From the NCBI GenBank assembly GCA_021442155.1, contig CM038218.1, positions 56,891,277 to 56,955,276 of the forward strand: a stretch of 64,000 bases of DNA, given 5' to 3'. The notes beneath the pieces are model-generated. The model was given only the letters and a program-made list of their open reading frames with translations. It did not search any database and was not told the DNA's origin. Both the position numbers and the translations under genes were made by a program. Of this stretch, positions 48,231 through 60,769 are shown piece by piece. Positions within the stretch are counted from its first letter, which is position 1. Every line of letters begins with the position of its first letter. The DNA is from Cymbidium sinense. Lineage: Eukaryota > Streptophyta > Magnoliopsida > Asparagales > Orchidaceae.

Positions 48231-50140
48231 GAGTGAACCAGACTAAACCTAAACCTAAACCCTAAACCTAAACCACAAACCCTAAACCCTAAACCATAAC
48301 CTAAACCCACTAATCCTAAAATACTAAAACTTAAATAAACCCTACTAATCACTAAATCACAAACATAAACCTAAATCCCTAAACTAAAGCTAAAAATTGA
48401 AACAAAACTAAATAAAATGAAAATTAAAAAATAAAAAAAAATTAAAATTAAAATAAAATAAAATAATATATAATATAAAACCAAAATTAAAACCTAATCT
48501 AAACCTAAACCTAAAAGAAAGAAAATAAAATAAAAATAAAAAAAATATATAAATAAAAAAAAAAATAAAATAAAATAAACATAAAATAAAAATAATAAAT
48601 AATAAATAATAACCTAAACCTAAAATAAACTTAAAATAAATAAAGAAAACCCTAATGAAAAAAAAAACCTAAACCAAAAATTAAAAAATTAAATAAACTA
48701 AACAACTAAACTAAAGTAAAATAAATAAAACTTAAACCTAAACCCAGAATGAACTAAACCTAAACCTAAACCTAAATAAATAAAGTAAAATAAAATAAAA
48801 TAAATAAACTAAAACTATTATAAATAAATCCTAAAATAAACTAAAATAAAATCCTAAAACCTAAACCTAAAAAAAAATAAAAGAAAAAACCTAAACCTAA
48901 ACCTAAAATAAAAAATAAAACCTAAACCAAAATAATAATAAAGTAAAACTAAACTAAAAAAATAAACCTAAATCAAGGCACGGTGAAATAAATAAACCTT
49001 AACCTTTGGGTTAACTTTTGTTTAAAAATAAGATATTATTATTAAAATAAATTAAATTAAAAATCCTAACCTACCTAAATCTAAACCACGGACCCTAAGG
49101 TTACAACTACTCTAGGCCAGAGTTAAAGACCATAAATCCTAGGCCACTGAGTACAGTAATGGCAGTAAAGTACTTGACAGCCCAGGCCACTACTCCTAGC
49201 ACCCCCACCCTACCTACCCAGACCTACTTAAAACCTAGGCTAACTAAATAAAACCTAAAAATAAAATAAATCAAAAGGCACTGAAACCTAAATAAATTAA
49301 AAGAAAATAAAAATGAAACTCAAAAATAACCTAAACAGGCCTAAACCTGGCATAAACCGGATAAGATGGATGAAATAAAGATAAAAATAAATTAAATAAA
49401 ATAAATAAAACTAGTACAGATAAAATACCCAAATAAATAACCTAAATAAAATAAAAACTTGTGAGTTAAAAAAAATATACCTAAAAAATAAAATAAAAAC
49501 TTAAACTTAAATAAACCTAAAAATAAAACCTAAAATAAAAATAAGACTAAACCCTAAAATAAAAAAATACACTAAACTAAACAAAATAAAATAAACAAAA
49601 ATGTAAATTAAAATAAACTAAACTAAAATAATAAAATAGAACCTAAACCTAAATAAACTAAACATAAACCCTAAACTAATTAAAATAAACTAAACTAAAA
49701 ATAAACCTAAACCTAAACTAAAAAATAAACCTAAAATAAAAAAACTAAACATAAAATAAAATAAAATAAAACCTAACTTAAGCCTAAAATAAATAAAAAA
49801 ACTAATCTAAAAAATAATGTTAAAATAAAATTAAACTAAAGAAAACATAAACATAAACCTAAAACTAATAAAATAAGCTAAAATAGAAACCTAAACTAAA
49901 ATAAAGAAACCTAAAATAAATAAACTAAACTAAATATAAACAAAATAAACCTAAATAAAAATAAATAAATAAAATTAATAAAATTAATAAAAATAAACTA
50001 AATAAAAAACCTATTAGTTTAATTAATTTAAAAAATAAAAAAAAACCCTAAACCCCATAAATAATAAGCCCTAAATCCTAAAACAAACACTAAACCATAA
50101 ACCTAAACCAACCTAAACCCTAAACCTACAACCCTAAATG
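48231..50140 (+). repeat. Heptads, A-rich, degraded GC-rich stretch, A-rich, heptads
   Basis: CCCTAAA heptads to about 48390; A-rich to about 49000; motif remnant (CCTTTGGGTTAACTTTTGTT) about 49003-49022; a short non-A-rich stretch with CCCTAAGG and CCAGGCCACTAC words at about 49070-49260, possibly a worn-out GC-rich block; A-rich to about 50000; motif CCTATTAGTTTAATTAATTT at about 50010-50029; heptads to 50140. Confidence 0.7.
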
Positions 50141-51784
50141 GTAACCTCTAGGATTTGGGCCAATAAGTTCATAGTGTACTTGTGGTAGTGATGGAGCTTT
50201 GGCTTTAATAAACTTATAGGACCCAATGATTTGGTTTATAACTAGCTGAGAATCTCCAAAGATGTTGATGTTCTGGATGCTTAGAGTAACGGCTAACTCC
50301 AGACCGACAATCAGAGCCTCATATTTCGCTTCTTTGTTGGTGCAAGGATTAGACAGATGATATGAGAATCATCACATCCCAGTCTAGAGTTATGAGAACT
50401 ATTCCTACCCTTTCTAGAATAGTAGATTATGGTTCTCCTCTTTGAGAGGAAGCCACCATCAAAGTACATCTCCCGGTGAATGCTAGTATCCCCTAAGTTC
50501 ATAATTTATTCATGGAGATCATCACTAAGTCGGTGGAAGTGGTTGTTTTGTTAAGAAATTCACGAGTGCTTATCCTTTCCTTTGCACAAAGGGGTATGAA
50601 GGTAATGTCAATGAGAGGATCATGTGCCAACTATTTGGATAGCGTCTATGTCATGAGATATTGTATTAGATTAATCCTAGAGTATAAAGTTCACCTTATA
50701 AGGAAGCATGTAGTGTTGTAGCTTTTGGAATGAAAAGATTAGATGATGGTTGAGGTAGTAGAGTGTGTTTTCCTTCCCTTCATCATTGGCTTTGGCCAAC
50801 AAAGCACCAAGGGAGTCATCTAATACAGAGTGTAAAGTATGAGTGGCTTGCCTGACATAAGGGTTGTTAGAACTGGCGGCAACATCAGGTAATGCTTGAT
50901 GTCTTCAAAAGCATGCTCACACTTATCATCCCACCTAAACTTGATATCCTTTTTGATAAGTTGGATATGCCAACTACCCTTGGAATGATCTGAGTTGGGT
51001 TAAACTTTTATTGGTGACATTTTTAATATCGCCCTGATCGTCTCCAGATCGATTTCAATTCCCTAGTGTGGGACATCAAACCCAAGGAATTTCCCTAAAG
51101 CTACTTTAAATGTACACTTTAGGGGGGTAAATTTTCAGGTTAAATTATCTTAACTATTCAAAAACTACTCTCAAGTCAAAGAGATGGTCTTTCTTTTCTC
51201 TACTTTTGACCATGAGATCATCGACATAGCACTCGACTTAATGATGAATGAGTTCATCAAAGATTCGAGTCATAGCCCGTTAGTATGTAGCACCATCATT
51301 TTTTAAGTCTAAAAGGCATGACCTAATAGCAATAGATTGTGATCAGAGTTCTCAAAGCAATGTTCTTTCATCTTCAGGGGCCATCTTTATTTGGTAATAT
51401 CTAGATGAGCAATCCATGAAAGAAAGGCGCATGAGATGAGGAAATGTCCACTATCGACTCACGAGATTGGAAGTGGAATTTCATCTTTTGAACATGCCTT
51501 ATTTAAATCCCTAAAACTAATGCATATGTGAATTTGGCCATTCTTTTTCTTAACTGGGATGATGCTTGCTAACCAGGTAAGGTATTTTTCTTCTCGGATG
51601 AAGCCAGCATCAATCAATTTCTTGACTTCATAAATGACCTGTTGTTCTATGTCTAATCACATGCATCTAGGAGCTTGCTTGATAGGTTAGCAATAAGCTC
51701 TATTACTAGTTTATGGATCGCTATGTTAGGAGCCAATCCAGGCATCACTTCATAACACCATGCAAGAAGTCCTTCAACTAACTC
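50141..51784 (-). mobile_element. Ty3/gypsy Tat-lineage remnant, copy 2 (RT, RNase H, archaeal-type RNase H)
   Basis: On the - strand, from the gap leftwards: RT (about 50740-51784) with YVDDLMVKS (aspartates in 51217-51222), a shortened RNase H (about 50510-50735; YSRINLIQYLM), then an archaeal-type RNase H: 50311-50502 with REMYFDGG, and YEALIVGLELAV plus the IFGDSQLVINQI segment at about 50200-50320 in other frames. This second RNase H is typical of the Tat group and is what copy 1 lacks. A small deletion after NHHLI removes the start of RNase H. The right end is lost in the assembly gap; the left end abuts heptads at 50140. Confidence 0.83.
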
Positions 51785-51884
51785 NNNNNNNNNNNNNNNN
51801 NNNNNNNNNNNNNNNNNNNNNNNNNNNNNNNNNNNNNNNNNNNNNNNNNNNNNNNNNNNNNNNNNNNNNNNNNNNNNNNNNNNN
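51785..51884. other. Assembly gap (100 N)
   Basis: Exactly 100 undetermined bases, the usual placeholder for a gap of unknown size. It splits a gypsy RT on its left from A-rich satellite on its right, so the true missing length could be several kilobases. Confidence 0.98.
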
Positions 51885-52475
51885 AAATGTCAAAATAAAA
51901 CCTAAACTGACTTTGGAAATAAAAGAAATGAATATAAAAGATAAAATAAAATAATACTTAAATAAAAATTAACCTAAACTTAAACCTAAACTAGAAAATA
52001 ATAATAAAAAAACCTAAACTAAATTAAATAAAATTTAAAATAAATAAAATAAAACTAAAGAAAATAAAATAAACCTAAATAAAATAAAAAAATAAAATAA
52101 CCTAAAAAAATAAGAAATAAACTAAATAAATCTAAACCTACCGGTTTACATAATTTTAAAAATAAAAAACCCTAAATTTGAAACCCTAAACTTTAATCCC
52201 TGAACCCAAAACCTAGAAATTAACCCTAAACCTAAAGCCCTAAACCCAAACCTTAAAAAATTAACCCAAAAAACCTAACCCCAAACCTAAAATCATAAAC
52301 CCTAAAACCCTAAACCCAAAATTAAACCTAAACCCTACACCTAAACCTAAACCCAAAACCCAAAAACCAAAACTCTAAACCCCAAACCCTAAATCTAAAC
52401 CTAAAGTAACTAAATAAATTAAAAATAAACTAAACCAAAATACTAATAAACCTAAACCTAAATCTAAACCCTAAG
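51885..52475 (+). repeat. A-rich array, boundary motif, heptads before copy J
   Basis: A-rich to about 52135; motif CCTACCGGTTTACATAATTT at about 52138-52157; CCCTAAA/ACCCAAAACC heptads; lead-in ACTAATAAACCTAAACCTAA at about 52442-52461. Confidence 0.75.
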
Positions 52476-52934
52476 AAAGGGAAGAACCTTCACGAAGAAT
52501 AACACTCAACCAAGCTTCTAGATCTGGTAGTGGGCAAAAGCGAGGTGGCTTATCATGGTGGTGGGAGAACTAGATATTGGTGGATATAAAGGTGGTGGTA
52601 TGAGCAGTGGTGGTTATAGAGGTGGGAGGAGCGACGGAGGTTACAACCGTAGTAGTGGCAGAGGGCAAAATCAAGGATATGATGGTGGATCCCATTATTC
52701 AAAAGGCTGGGGTGGTTCTGATGAGAACTGGAGAAACTGAAGAATGGCTATGATCCACTTATGGAACTATGTCATTATAATAGATGGTTCAAGTTACTAG
52801 GGTTTATTATTTTTCTATCGTGCTCATTTTATATATATGTTCAGCTTGTGTCTTAGAAAACTTAGTGTGTTACTTGGTTGATGAAATCAAAAGAAGAAAT
52901 GTTGAATCTTAATTTATTCTATTAAAAAAAAAAA
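52476..52934 (+). pseudogene. GR-RBP 3' gene fragment, copy J
   Basis: The glycine-rich half is open in the correct frame from 52555 to the original stop at 52738-52740 (GGYKGGGMSSGGYRGG, NQGYDGGSHYSKG, ending DENWRN). The RRM end (from 52476) is frameshifted and lacks DGR. 3'UTR about 52741-52920; A-tract of about 13 (52922-52934), the longest of all copies. Confidence 0.9.
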
Positions 52935-54470
52935 CCCATAAAAAAACTACTAAACTAAACCTAAAACCTAAACTCTAAACCTTAAACCATAAACCCTAAA
53001 CCCTAAACCCTAAACCCTATAAACTAAAAATAAACCCTAAAACCTAAAAACCTAAACCCAACAAACCTAAAACTCCCAACTAAACTAAACCCTAAACCAA
53101 CCTAAACCCCAAACCTACATTTAAAATGCTAAAACCAAACCCAAACTAAATAAAACTTAAAAGTAAAATAAATAAAAAACTTAAACTAAAAAATAAAATA
53201 AATAAATAAAATAAAAACTAAAAAAACTACCTAAACTGTAAAAAATAATAAAATAAAAAAATAAAACTAAAATAAAATAAATAAAAAAACTAAAATAAAA
53301 TAAAAATAAAACCTAAATAAATAAAAAAACTAAAACCTAAAATAATAAATAAAATAAAAACTAAATAAAAATCTAAACCTAAAATAAACCTAAAAAATAA
53401 ATAAAAATAAAACCTAAACCCTAAACTAAAAAAAAAAAACTTAAACTTAAAAAAAATAAAATAAACCTAAATGTAAACTAAAATAAACTAAACAAATAAA
53501 ACCTAAACCTAAACCTAAACCCTAAACCTAAACCTAAACCTAAACTAAAAACCTAAATGTAAATAAAACTTAAAATAAAATAAATAAATAAACTAAACCT
53601 AAATAAAAATAAAAAAAAACTAAACTAAATAAACCTAAACCTAAAATAAAATAAAATAAAATAATGAAAATAAACTAAATTAAAATAAATAAAACTAAAC
53701 TAAACTAAAAAAATAAAATAAACCTAAGAATGAAAAACTTAAATAAAATAAAACTAAATGTAAATAAAAATAAAATAAACCTAAATAAAATAAATAAATA
53801 AATAAACCTAAAATAAACCTAAAAGTAAAACCTAAAATAAATAAAAAAATAAACCCAAACCCTAAACTAAAATAAAACTAAACCTAATATAATAAATAAA
53901 TAAAAAGAAAATAAACTTAAACCTAAACTAAGTAAACAAAACTAAAATAAATAAAACCTAAACTTAATCCTAAAATAAAATAAACTAACATAAACCTAAA
54001 GTAAATAAAATAAAATAAACTAAAAATAAACTAAACCTAAACTAAAAATAAAACCTAAAAATAAGCCAAAAATCAAAACCTAAAACCTAAACCTAAAAAT
54101 AAAATAAAAACCTAAACCTAAACCTAAAAATAAAAAATAAAACCTAAACCTAAAAATTAAATAAAATTAACTCAACTAAAAAAACCTACTAAACCTAAAC
54201 CTAAAAATAAACTAAAATAAAAAAAACATAAACTAAAATAAATAAACCTAAAATAAATCAACTAAATTAAACAAAGATAAAAAATAAACCTAAATAAAAA
54301 TAAAAAATAAAATAAACTAAAATAAATAAAAAATAAACTAAGTAAACAAAATAAACCTAAACCTACTGGTTTACTTAATTTAAAAAAAAAACCCTAAACC
54401 CTAAACCCTAAACCCTAAATAAACCCTAAACCTAAAGCATAAACCCTAAAACCCTAAACCCTAACCCTAA
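52935..54470 (+). repeat. Heptads, long A-rich array, boundary motif, heptads
   Basis: Heptads to about 53140; A-rich array to about 54355, with runs of perfect CCTAAA hexads at 53500-53550; motif CCTACTGGTTTACTTAATTT at about 54362-54381; CCCTAAA heptads to 54470, where the copia element inserted. Confidence 0.78.
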
Positions 54471-56668
54471 CGAGTCACTATAGAACCCAAGAGGAGGGTG
54501 AATTGGGTGATATTAAAAATTTTTAAAGTTAAATCTTAAATTTTATGTTTTAGTAGAAAATTAATTTTAGATTTTATAATGATAAGATACAATTCTTAAT
54601 GCACAAAATAAAAGTATAAAAGTAAAGAGAGATAATAGGCACATAATGTGGTTAAACCTCAAAAACACACCCACGCCAGCCACCCATAGGAATCCACTAA
54701 ATGCAAAATAGCTTATAAATAGTACTCTCCTATAATGGGGTGATTACAACCCTTACAACAATATGTACTCTCTTACAAAGGGGCGAGTACAACCCCAATA
54801 TAAATTTTATAGCACAAAAAGAAAAATACAAAATAATAAATTTTGATAAAATAAATCTCTCCAAATATACCAAGCTATCCAATTCAAAAGTGATCTCACA
54901 ACTTATAAATGATCACTTTATAACTTAAAATTTTGGCAAGATAAAATGCTCACTTAATATTGATAAGAAATAATAAAATAAATATCTTAAAGTGATCATC
55001 TAAGATGTTTATGTTATTACAATTTGTAGACTAATATAAAATAATTTCAAAATAAATTCACAATATTATTTTGCATAATAAAATAAATTTTAGTAAGGAA
55101 TAATATATTTTATTTTAACCAAAAGATGCTTTCAATTAATGCAAATGATCACAAAATACTTAAATAAAATTAGTATATGATAGATCTAAGTAGGCTAGTA
55201 AGCTTTTAATTAAAGAGAGATCTAGCAAATATAAAAATAACTTCAGTACAATAAATTAATTTAAAATGCTTAAAATATACTTCTAACATAGATCTAAGAA
55301 TAAATGATCTTTCAAGACTAATGAAGAAATATTTTAAGAAACCCAAAGAAATTTGTAGGAAGATAAAAATTTCAACAAGTTGAAATAAATCCTACAAACT
55401 ATCACAGAGTATTTCACAAAAAAAAATGATTGAAGAAACTTTGATGTGAAAACTTAGACTTTGATGTCCAAAGACAAATCCACCAAAAAAATATAAATTG
55501 GAAAGAATAAATAGATGGTGAAAATAGTATGAACAACTAAAATGGATTAAGATCAAGAAAACAAACTCAAGTAATTTGAAAGCTAAAGCTTAGTTGAAGA
55601 TGTTGAAGCTTCCAAACCAAGGATTTGATCTTGCAATATTTGGAGAACACTTGGAAGGAAAATCTAGGAGATTTTCTCTTAGATTTTGTGGAGGGATTTT
55701 GAATTTGAATGAGGAATGCTTTCATGAAGAGAATGAGGGCTATTTATAAGCAAGTAGGTCATTTTGAATTATTTCAAAAAATATATTATTCTAACATCAT
55801 ATTATCATATAATAATTTAATATTTAATAAAAATATAATTTAAATTAAATAAATATTAAATTTAAATTGCCAAAATTTGGCAAGTCAAAAATAATAAACT
55901 ATGGCTCTTAATATATTCAAAGCATGTTGCATGCATTAATTATTAAACTTAAATAATGTTTCAAAAGTCATAACAAATTCAATTTTAATCAATCATGGGT
56001 CATGTAACCTATTCAATTAAAGGAAAAAAAAATCCAACGAACCCGTTGGAGATAAAATCAGATATAAATTTGATTATAAAATGACTTTGGCTAAAATACA
56101 AAATTATACATATTTTTATTAATTTTGAAATATGATATTTAAATATTATGATATAATTTATATATAATCATACATATGTTAGTTTTCATATAACCTTAAA
56201 ATTAAATTAAATATTTAATTATATTAAGTATATAAACTAATTACACTTAATAGTCATAATTTATTATCATTTATTTTTTGACAATTCAAATGCTATGTAT
56301 GAAACATATAATTGAATGTTAATTAGATATAGATTTATATAAATTAACCTCATTATCATTATTTCAAATAAAGAAAAATAATATGTTAAGTTGTAAGCAA
56401 ATTGATTCATGCTAATGAACTCATATGAATTTCTAAGATAGTTATAATTGCATATAACCTAAAATATTGTATCTTGAGCTTCACATTATCCATTTTGATC
56501 TATCTTTCATTCTTCATTTCTTACATTTCTCAAATATGTATTAGATGTATTGGATATGTAATTAGCAATTAATTTATCTGAAATGCATAAAACATATTAG
56601 AACATCCAAGCATTCATTTGTTATCATCTAAATTGATTGGATTGAACATGAGGCTCATTAAGGCAACA
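54471..56668 (-). repeat. Copia 3' LTR
   Basis: Matches 60770-62788 along its length from TGATATTAAAA (54508) to TTAAGGCAACA (56668). The outer ~37 bp (GAGTCACTATAGAACCCAAG and following) have no partner in the other LTR, yet look like a normal SIRE LTR end (AATTCACCCTCCTCTTGGGT in sense), so the other LTR has probably lost this part. Confidence 0.85.
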
Positions 56669-56683
56669 GTCTCCCCCTTTTTG
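56669..56683 (-). other. Copia polypurine tract
   Basis: In sense orientation CAAAAAGGGGGAGAC directly before the 3' LTR, the primer site for plus-strand DNA synthesis. Confidence 0.85.
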
Positions 56684-56899
56684 ATGATGACAAACTAATG
56701 TTGGGTATTGATCTTGATGAAGGTTGACCTTTCATCATAGTTTTGAAAAAAATTTCTCTTCTTAAAAAAAATTTATGCACAAGAGATGAATATTGTTGCT
56801 CCCCCTAAATGTATGCATGAAATAAACTTAATACTAAGCAACATTTTACTCTTCTCCCCCTTTTGACAATATCAAAATGTGAGAACAAAATACATATAG

Positions 56900-58460
56900 T
56901 TTTAAATATTAGGATCTAACATTCCAAGCATGCGTCTATAGAAATGTTCTTTTGGTAATGGTTTTGTACTAATGAAATTAATATTAACATTACCTTTCAA
57001 AACTTGATCCCTAATAAAATGATGTCTAATTTTTATATGCTTTGTTCATGAGTGCTAGATAGGATTTTTAGTTAAACAGATAACACTAGTAATGTCACAT
57101 TGAACTAGAATGTGAGCTTACTTAATACCAAAATCTTTTAATTCCTTATTTAACCAAAGGACTTGAGCAACACAACTACCGACAACTATGTACTCATCCT
57201 CAGCAGTGGATAAAGCTACAAAATTTTGTTTCTTAGATGACCAAGACACAATGATGATCCTAAAATTGACATGTGCCTGATGTGCTTTTTTATCTACTTT
57301 TTATCTAACAAAATCAGTATCAGAATAAGCAACCAAATCACATGATAAAGAATTTTTAGGATACCATAAACCTAACTTAGTAGTGCCTATCAAATACCAA
57401 AAGGTATAAAAGTGAGATTGACTGATATTAAATGATATTCTTTTGGGTTGGTCTAAAAATGAGCACACAAATAAACAACAAACATAATATCAGGCCTACT
57501 AGCAGTAAGGTATAAAAGTGAACCTATCATATTCCTATAAAGTTTTTGATCAGATATTCCTAATTCATCTAAATCCAATTTTGTAGATGGGCTCATAGGA
57601 GTTTTACTAGATTTAAATCTTTTCATGTCAAACCTCTGAAGCAATTCATTTGTGTACTTGGTTTGATAGATGAATGTGCCATTTTCTTATTGCTTCACTT
57701 GAAGACCTAAGAAAAAAAATAAGTTCTTTCATCATAGATTCATTTCAAACTCTTTAGACATCAAAGATGAGAACTCATGGCATAAAGATTCATTTGTACT
57801 TCCAAATAATATATCATCTACATACACTTGTACCACAATCAAATCATCATCTATGCTCTTAAGGAATAAGGTCATATCTACTACCCTTTCTAAATCCATG
57901 ATCTATCAAAAAGTTACTTAACCTATCATACCAAGAATGAGCCTATTTTAAACCATATAAGGCTTTCTTTAATTTATACACATGATTTGGACAATCAAGG
58001 CTCTCAAATCCAGGTGGTTGCTCTACAAATACATCTTGGTCAATAAATCCATTCAAAAATGCACTCTTGACATCCATTTGAAAAGTTTAAAATCCCTAAA
58101 ATAAGCATAAGCAAGGAGTAACCTAATAGCTTCTAGTCTTGCTATGGGTGCAAAAGATTCTTCAAAATCTATACCTTCAACTTGTTTGTACCCTTGTGCA
58201 ACTAACCTAGCTTTATTTCTAATAATACAACCTTAATCATCTAGCTTATTCCTAAAGACCCATTTTGTTCCAATGATATTTTGATCTTGCGGTCTTGGGA
58301 CTAATTCTCAAACATCATTTCTTACAAATTGATTCAACTCCTCTTCCATAGCAATAATCCAAAAAATATCTTTTAATGCTTCTTCTAAATTTTTAGGTTC
58401 AACCTTAGATAAAAATGTTGAATGATCTACAACCTTTCTACTATGTCTTCTAGTCATAAC
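56900..58460 (-). pseudogene. Copia reverse transcriptase and RNase H
   Basis: On the - strand: RT start (EPKNLEEALKD in 58308-58658), GTKWVFRNKL (about 58240-58275), [20 protein letters not shown] (about 58160-58225), KKALYGLK-like region (about 57950), catalytic YVDD at 57813-57824 within VVQVYVDDILFGS, KTPMSPSTKLD in 57453-57644, then RNase H with AYSDTDF (about 57310-57333) and STAEDEYIVVGSCVAQVLW (about 57155-57212). Several frameshifts and stops separate these pieces. Confidence 0.87.
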
Positions 58461-58658
58461 TCCTTTTGAAGGATCTCTTATAATTAGTTCCTTTGGATGA
58501 TTTTTATTATATTTCCATTCTTTAGGCAATGAATCATCTACATTATCTTCTAAAGATATTTTCTTAAGATTATCAATCTCTTGATCAATCACTTCATTTC
58601 TAATGGGATCAATTAAATTTTCATCAAAAATAACATGTATTGATTCTTTTATAATCAT
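58308..58658 (-). pseudogene. Copia integrase-RT linker
   Basis: 116 open codons: an acidic, low-conservation linker, then SKGVMTRRHSRK and FLSKVEPKNLEEALKD, the usual entry to the copia RT. It ends in a stop where QLVRNDVW-type sequence should continue. Confidence 0.75.
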
Positions 58659-58689
58659 TATTCTCTTATTGAAAACTCTATAAGCTCTA

Positions 58690-59470
58690 CTAGAGAGTAT
58701 CCTAAGAAAATATTATCATTTGATTTGCAATCAAACTTACCTAGATGCTTTTTCCATTATTCAAAATAAAGCATTTACATCCAAATACATGAAAGTGTTC
58801 AATCTTAGGCTTCTTTCCAAAAAATAATTCATAGGGTGTCTTCTTCAAAATTGGTCTAACATAGATCCTATTCATCATATAACATGCATTCTACTTTTAA
58901 AAAATGTTTTGGCAATTTATACTCATCAAGCATAGATCTACTTAATTCAATTAATATTCTATTTTTTCTTTCTACTACTCCATTTTAATGGGGAGTTCTA
59001 GGTGTAAAAAAATTATGTCTAATCCCATGTTCATCATAATAATCCTCAAATAATTTATTTTCAAATTCACCACCATGATTAGTTTGAACCCTATTAATCA
59101 AAAGGCCTTATTCTCTTTGAATATATTTAGAAAACTTTCTAAACTAACCAAAAACATCATCCTTATAAGTTATGAACAAAATCCAAGTATATCTAGAGAA
59201 ATCATCAACAATCACGAAATCATAATTTTTACCACCTAAGCTAGTGGTGCTAATTGGACCAAATAAATCCATGTGCAACAATTCTAGAGGTCTAGAAGTA
59301 GAAACAATATTTTTTACTTTTAAATGAGCTTCTAGAATGCTTGCCATGAATACATGCATCACAAACATAGTTTGAATGAAAATTTAATTTAAGAAATCCA
59401 ACTACTAAATCAAGTTAAGTAATTTTATTGAGTGTGTGCATGTTAATATGACAGTCTTCTATACCATAAC
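58690..59470 (-). pseudogene. Copia integrase
   Basis: Open part 59144-59368 has RPLELLHMDLFGPIS, with the first catalytic Asp, and IVDDFSRYTWI. In another frame NGVVERKNRI (about 58965-58995) carries the catalytic Glu, preceded by a stop in place of the usual Gln. The zinc finger before it is degraded. Confidence 0.83.
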
Positions 59471-59533
59471 CATATATCATCTTGAGTGCTTTTAAAATAA
59501 AGTAAAAATTCAAATTAACATCATGAAAGCTAT

Positions 59534-59848
59534 CTATAAATATTTTATGTCTTTTCCTACTAAGAAAACATTTTCATTATTTTTTATAATACAATATGAT
59601 GTATGAAATACTACATTCAAACCTTTATCACATAATTGACTAATAGAAATTAAATTATGCTTTAATCCTTCTACTAGAAAAACTTTATCTAAAGTGATGG
59701 AATTCTTACTAATAGAACCAATGCCAATGATCTTACCCTTTGCATTATCTCCATATGTAACAAATCCTCCATCACTTGATTCTAAAGTTGTGAATTTATC
59801 TTTATCTCTTGTCATATGTCTTGAACATCCATTGTCCAAGTACCACAT
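59534..59848 (-). pseudogene. Copia protease, active-site DSG changed to DNG
   Basis: 104 open codons starting at WYLDNGCSRHMT. Copia proteases use D-S/T-G; here the middle residue is Asn (codon at 59831-59833), which fits loss of activity. The following LVEGLKHNLISISQLCDKG is the usual pre-integrase region. Confidence 0.82.
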
Positions 59849-60390
59849 GCCTTCTTTGATTTTGCTTTGAAGGCATTCCTACAAAAGAAAATCACATGTT
59901 AACTTTTGGAACCCAAACATGTTTGGGTCCACATTCTAAATTTGAAGCAAGATATCTAGCATGTGTGGTTTGTGTAGTGCTTGTACCTTTTGGTACCCAT
60001 ACATAAGAAGATTTCTAGTATTTTATAATTTATGTGCATAAATCAAATGAAATATGCCCTTTTTATCATAATAGTTGCACCAACATTAGTGTTTTGCATA
60101 TGGCTTACGATAATTATAAGGTTTATGAGTGGGATGTGTATGATGCAAATAATTTTTATTAAATGTTTTACTTGATGAAGCATTATAATGAACTTGTGAT
60201 TTCAATCATAATTCTAATCTTGCTTTTAACAAGATATTCTCTTTCAAGTTTAGATACATGTAAGGAACAATTTAATAAAGAATTATTTTACTTTTAAATT
60301 ATCACATTCTTTTTAAATCATAAAATTCATATCTAAATTTTTTATATTTTATGGTTTTGTATTTTCTTTTTAATTTTTTATATTCAATAA

Positions 60391-60710
60391 CTAAATCATT
60401 AAAGCATCATCTAATTCATCATAAGATATATCATTACATACCTCTTGAGAATCTAAGTCAGATTCTCCATTTTCCATAAGACATATGTTGACCTCTTCAT
60501 CGGATGAGCAAGTACTTGATTCATTTGAATCTAGGTTGGCCCATAAAGCCTTCTTCTTCTTCTTATGGTACTTTTTCTCCTTCATATTTTTTCTTCTTTC
60601 CAATCTCTTTCTTCTTTGATTCAACAAGTTTTGGACAATCACCTCTTTTGTGTCCGGGCTTGTTACATTGGTAACAAATGTTCCCTTCACCTATAGAAAT
60701 TTCTTAGTTT
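60391..60710 (-). pseudogene. Copia gag remnant with CCHC zinc knuckle
   Basis: ICYQCNKPGHKRGDC, a complete CCHC knuckle, lies at about 60635-60680 in one frame. The continuation with a Lys-rich run and an acidic SSTCSSDEEVN segment is open in another frame (60391-60690). Only ~60 bp separate the knuckle from the 5' LTR, so the N-terminal gag region, several hundred codons in this group, has been deleted. Confidence 0.83.
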
Positions 60711-60769
60711 GAAATTTATAGTTTTAGATTTTTATACCTTTGATTCTTCTTAAATTTTAAATTGATAGC

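Noticed and set aside
60745..60769. GCTATCA next to the copia 5' LTR as a primer-binding site like TGGTATCA
   Set aside because: The LTR end and start of gag appear deleted here, so the true primer site is probably gone; the match is short and in AT-rich DNA.
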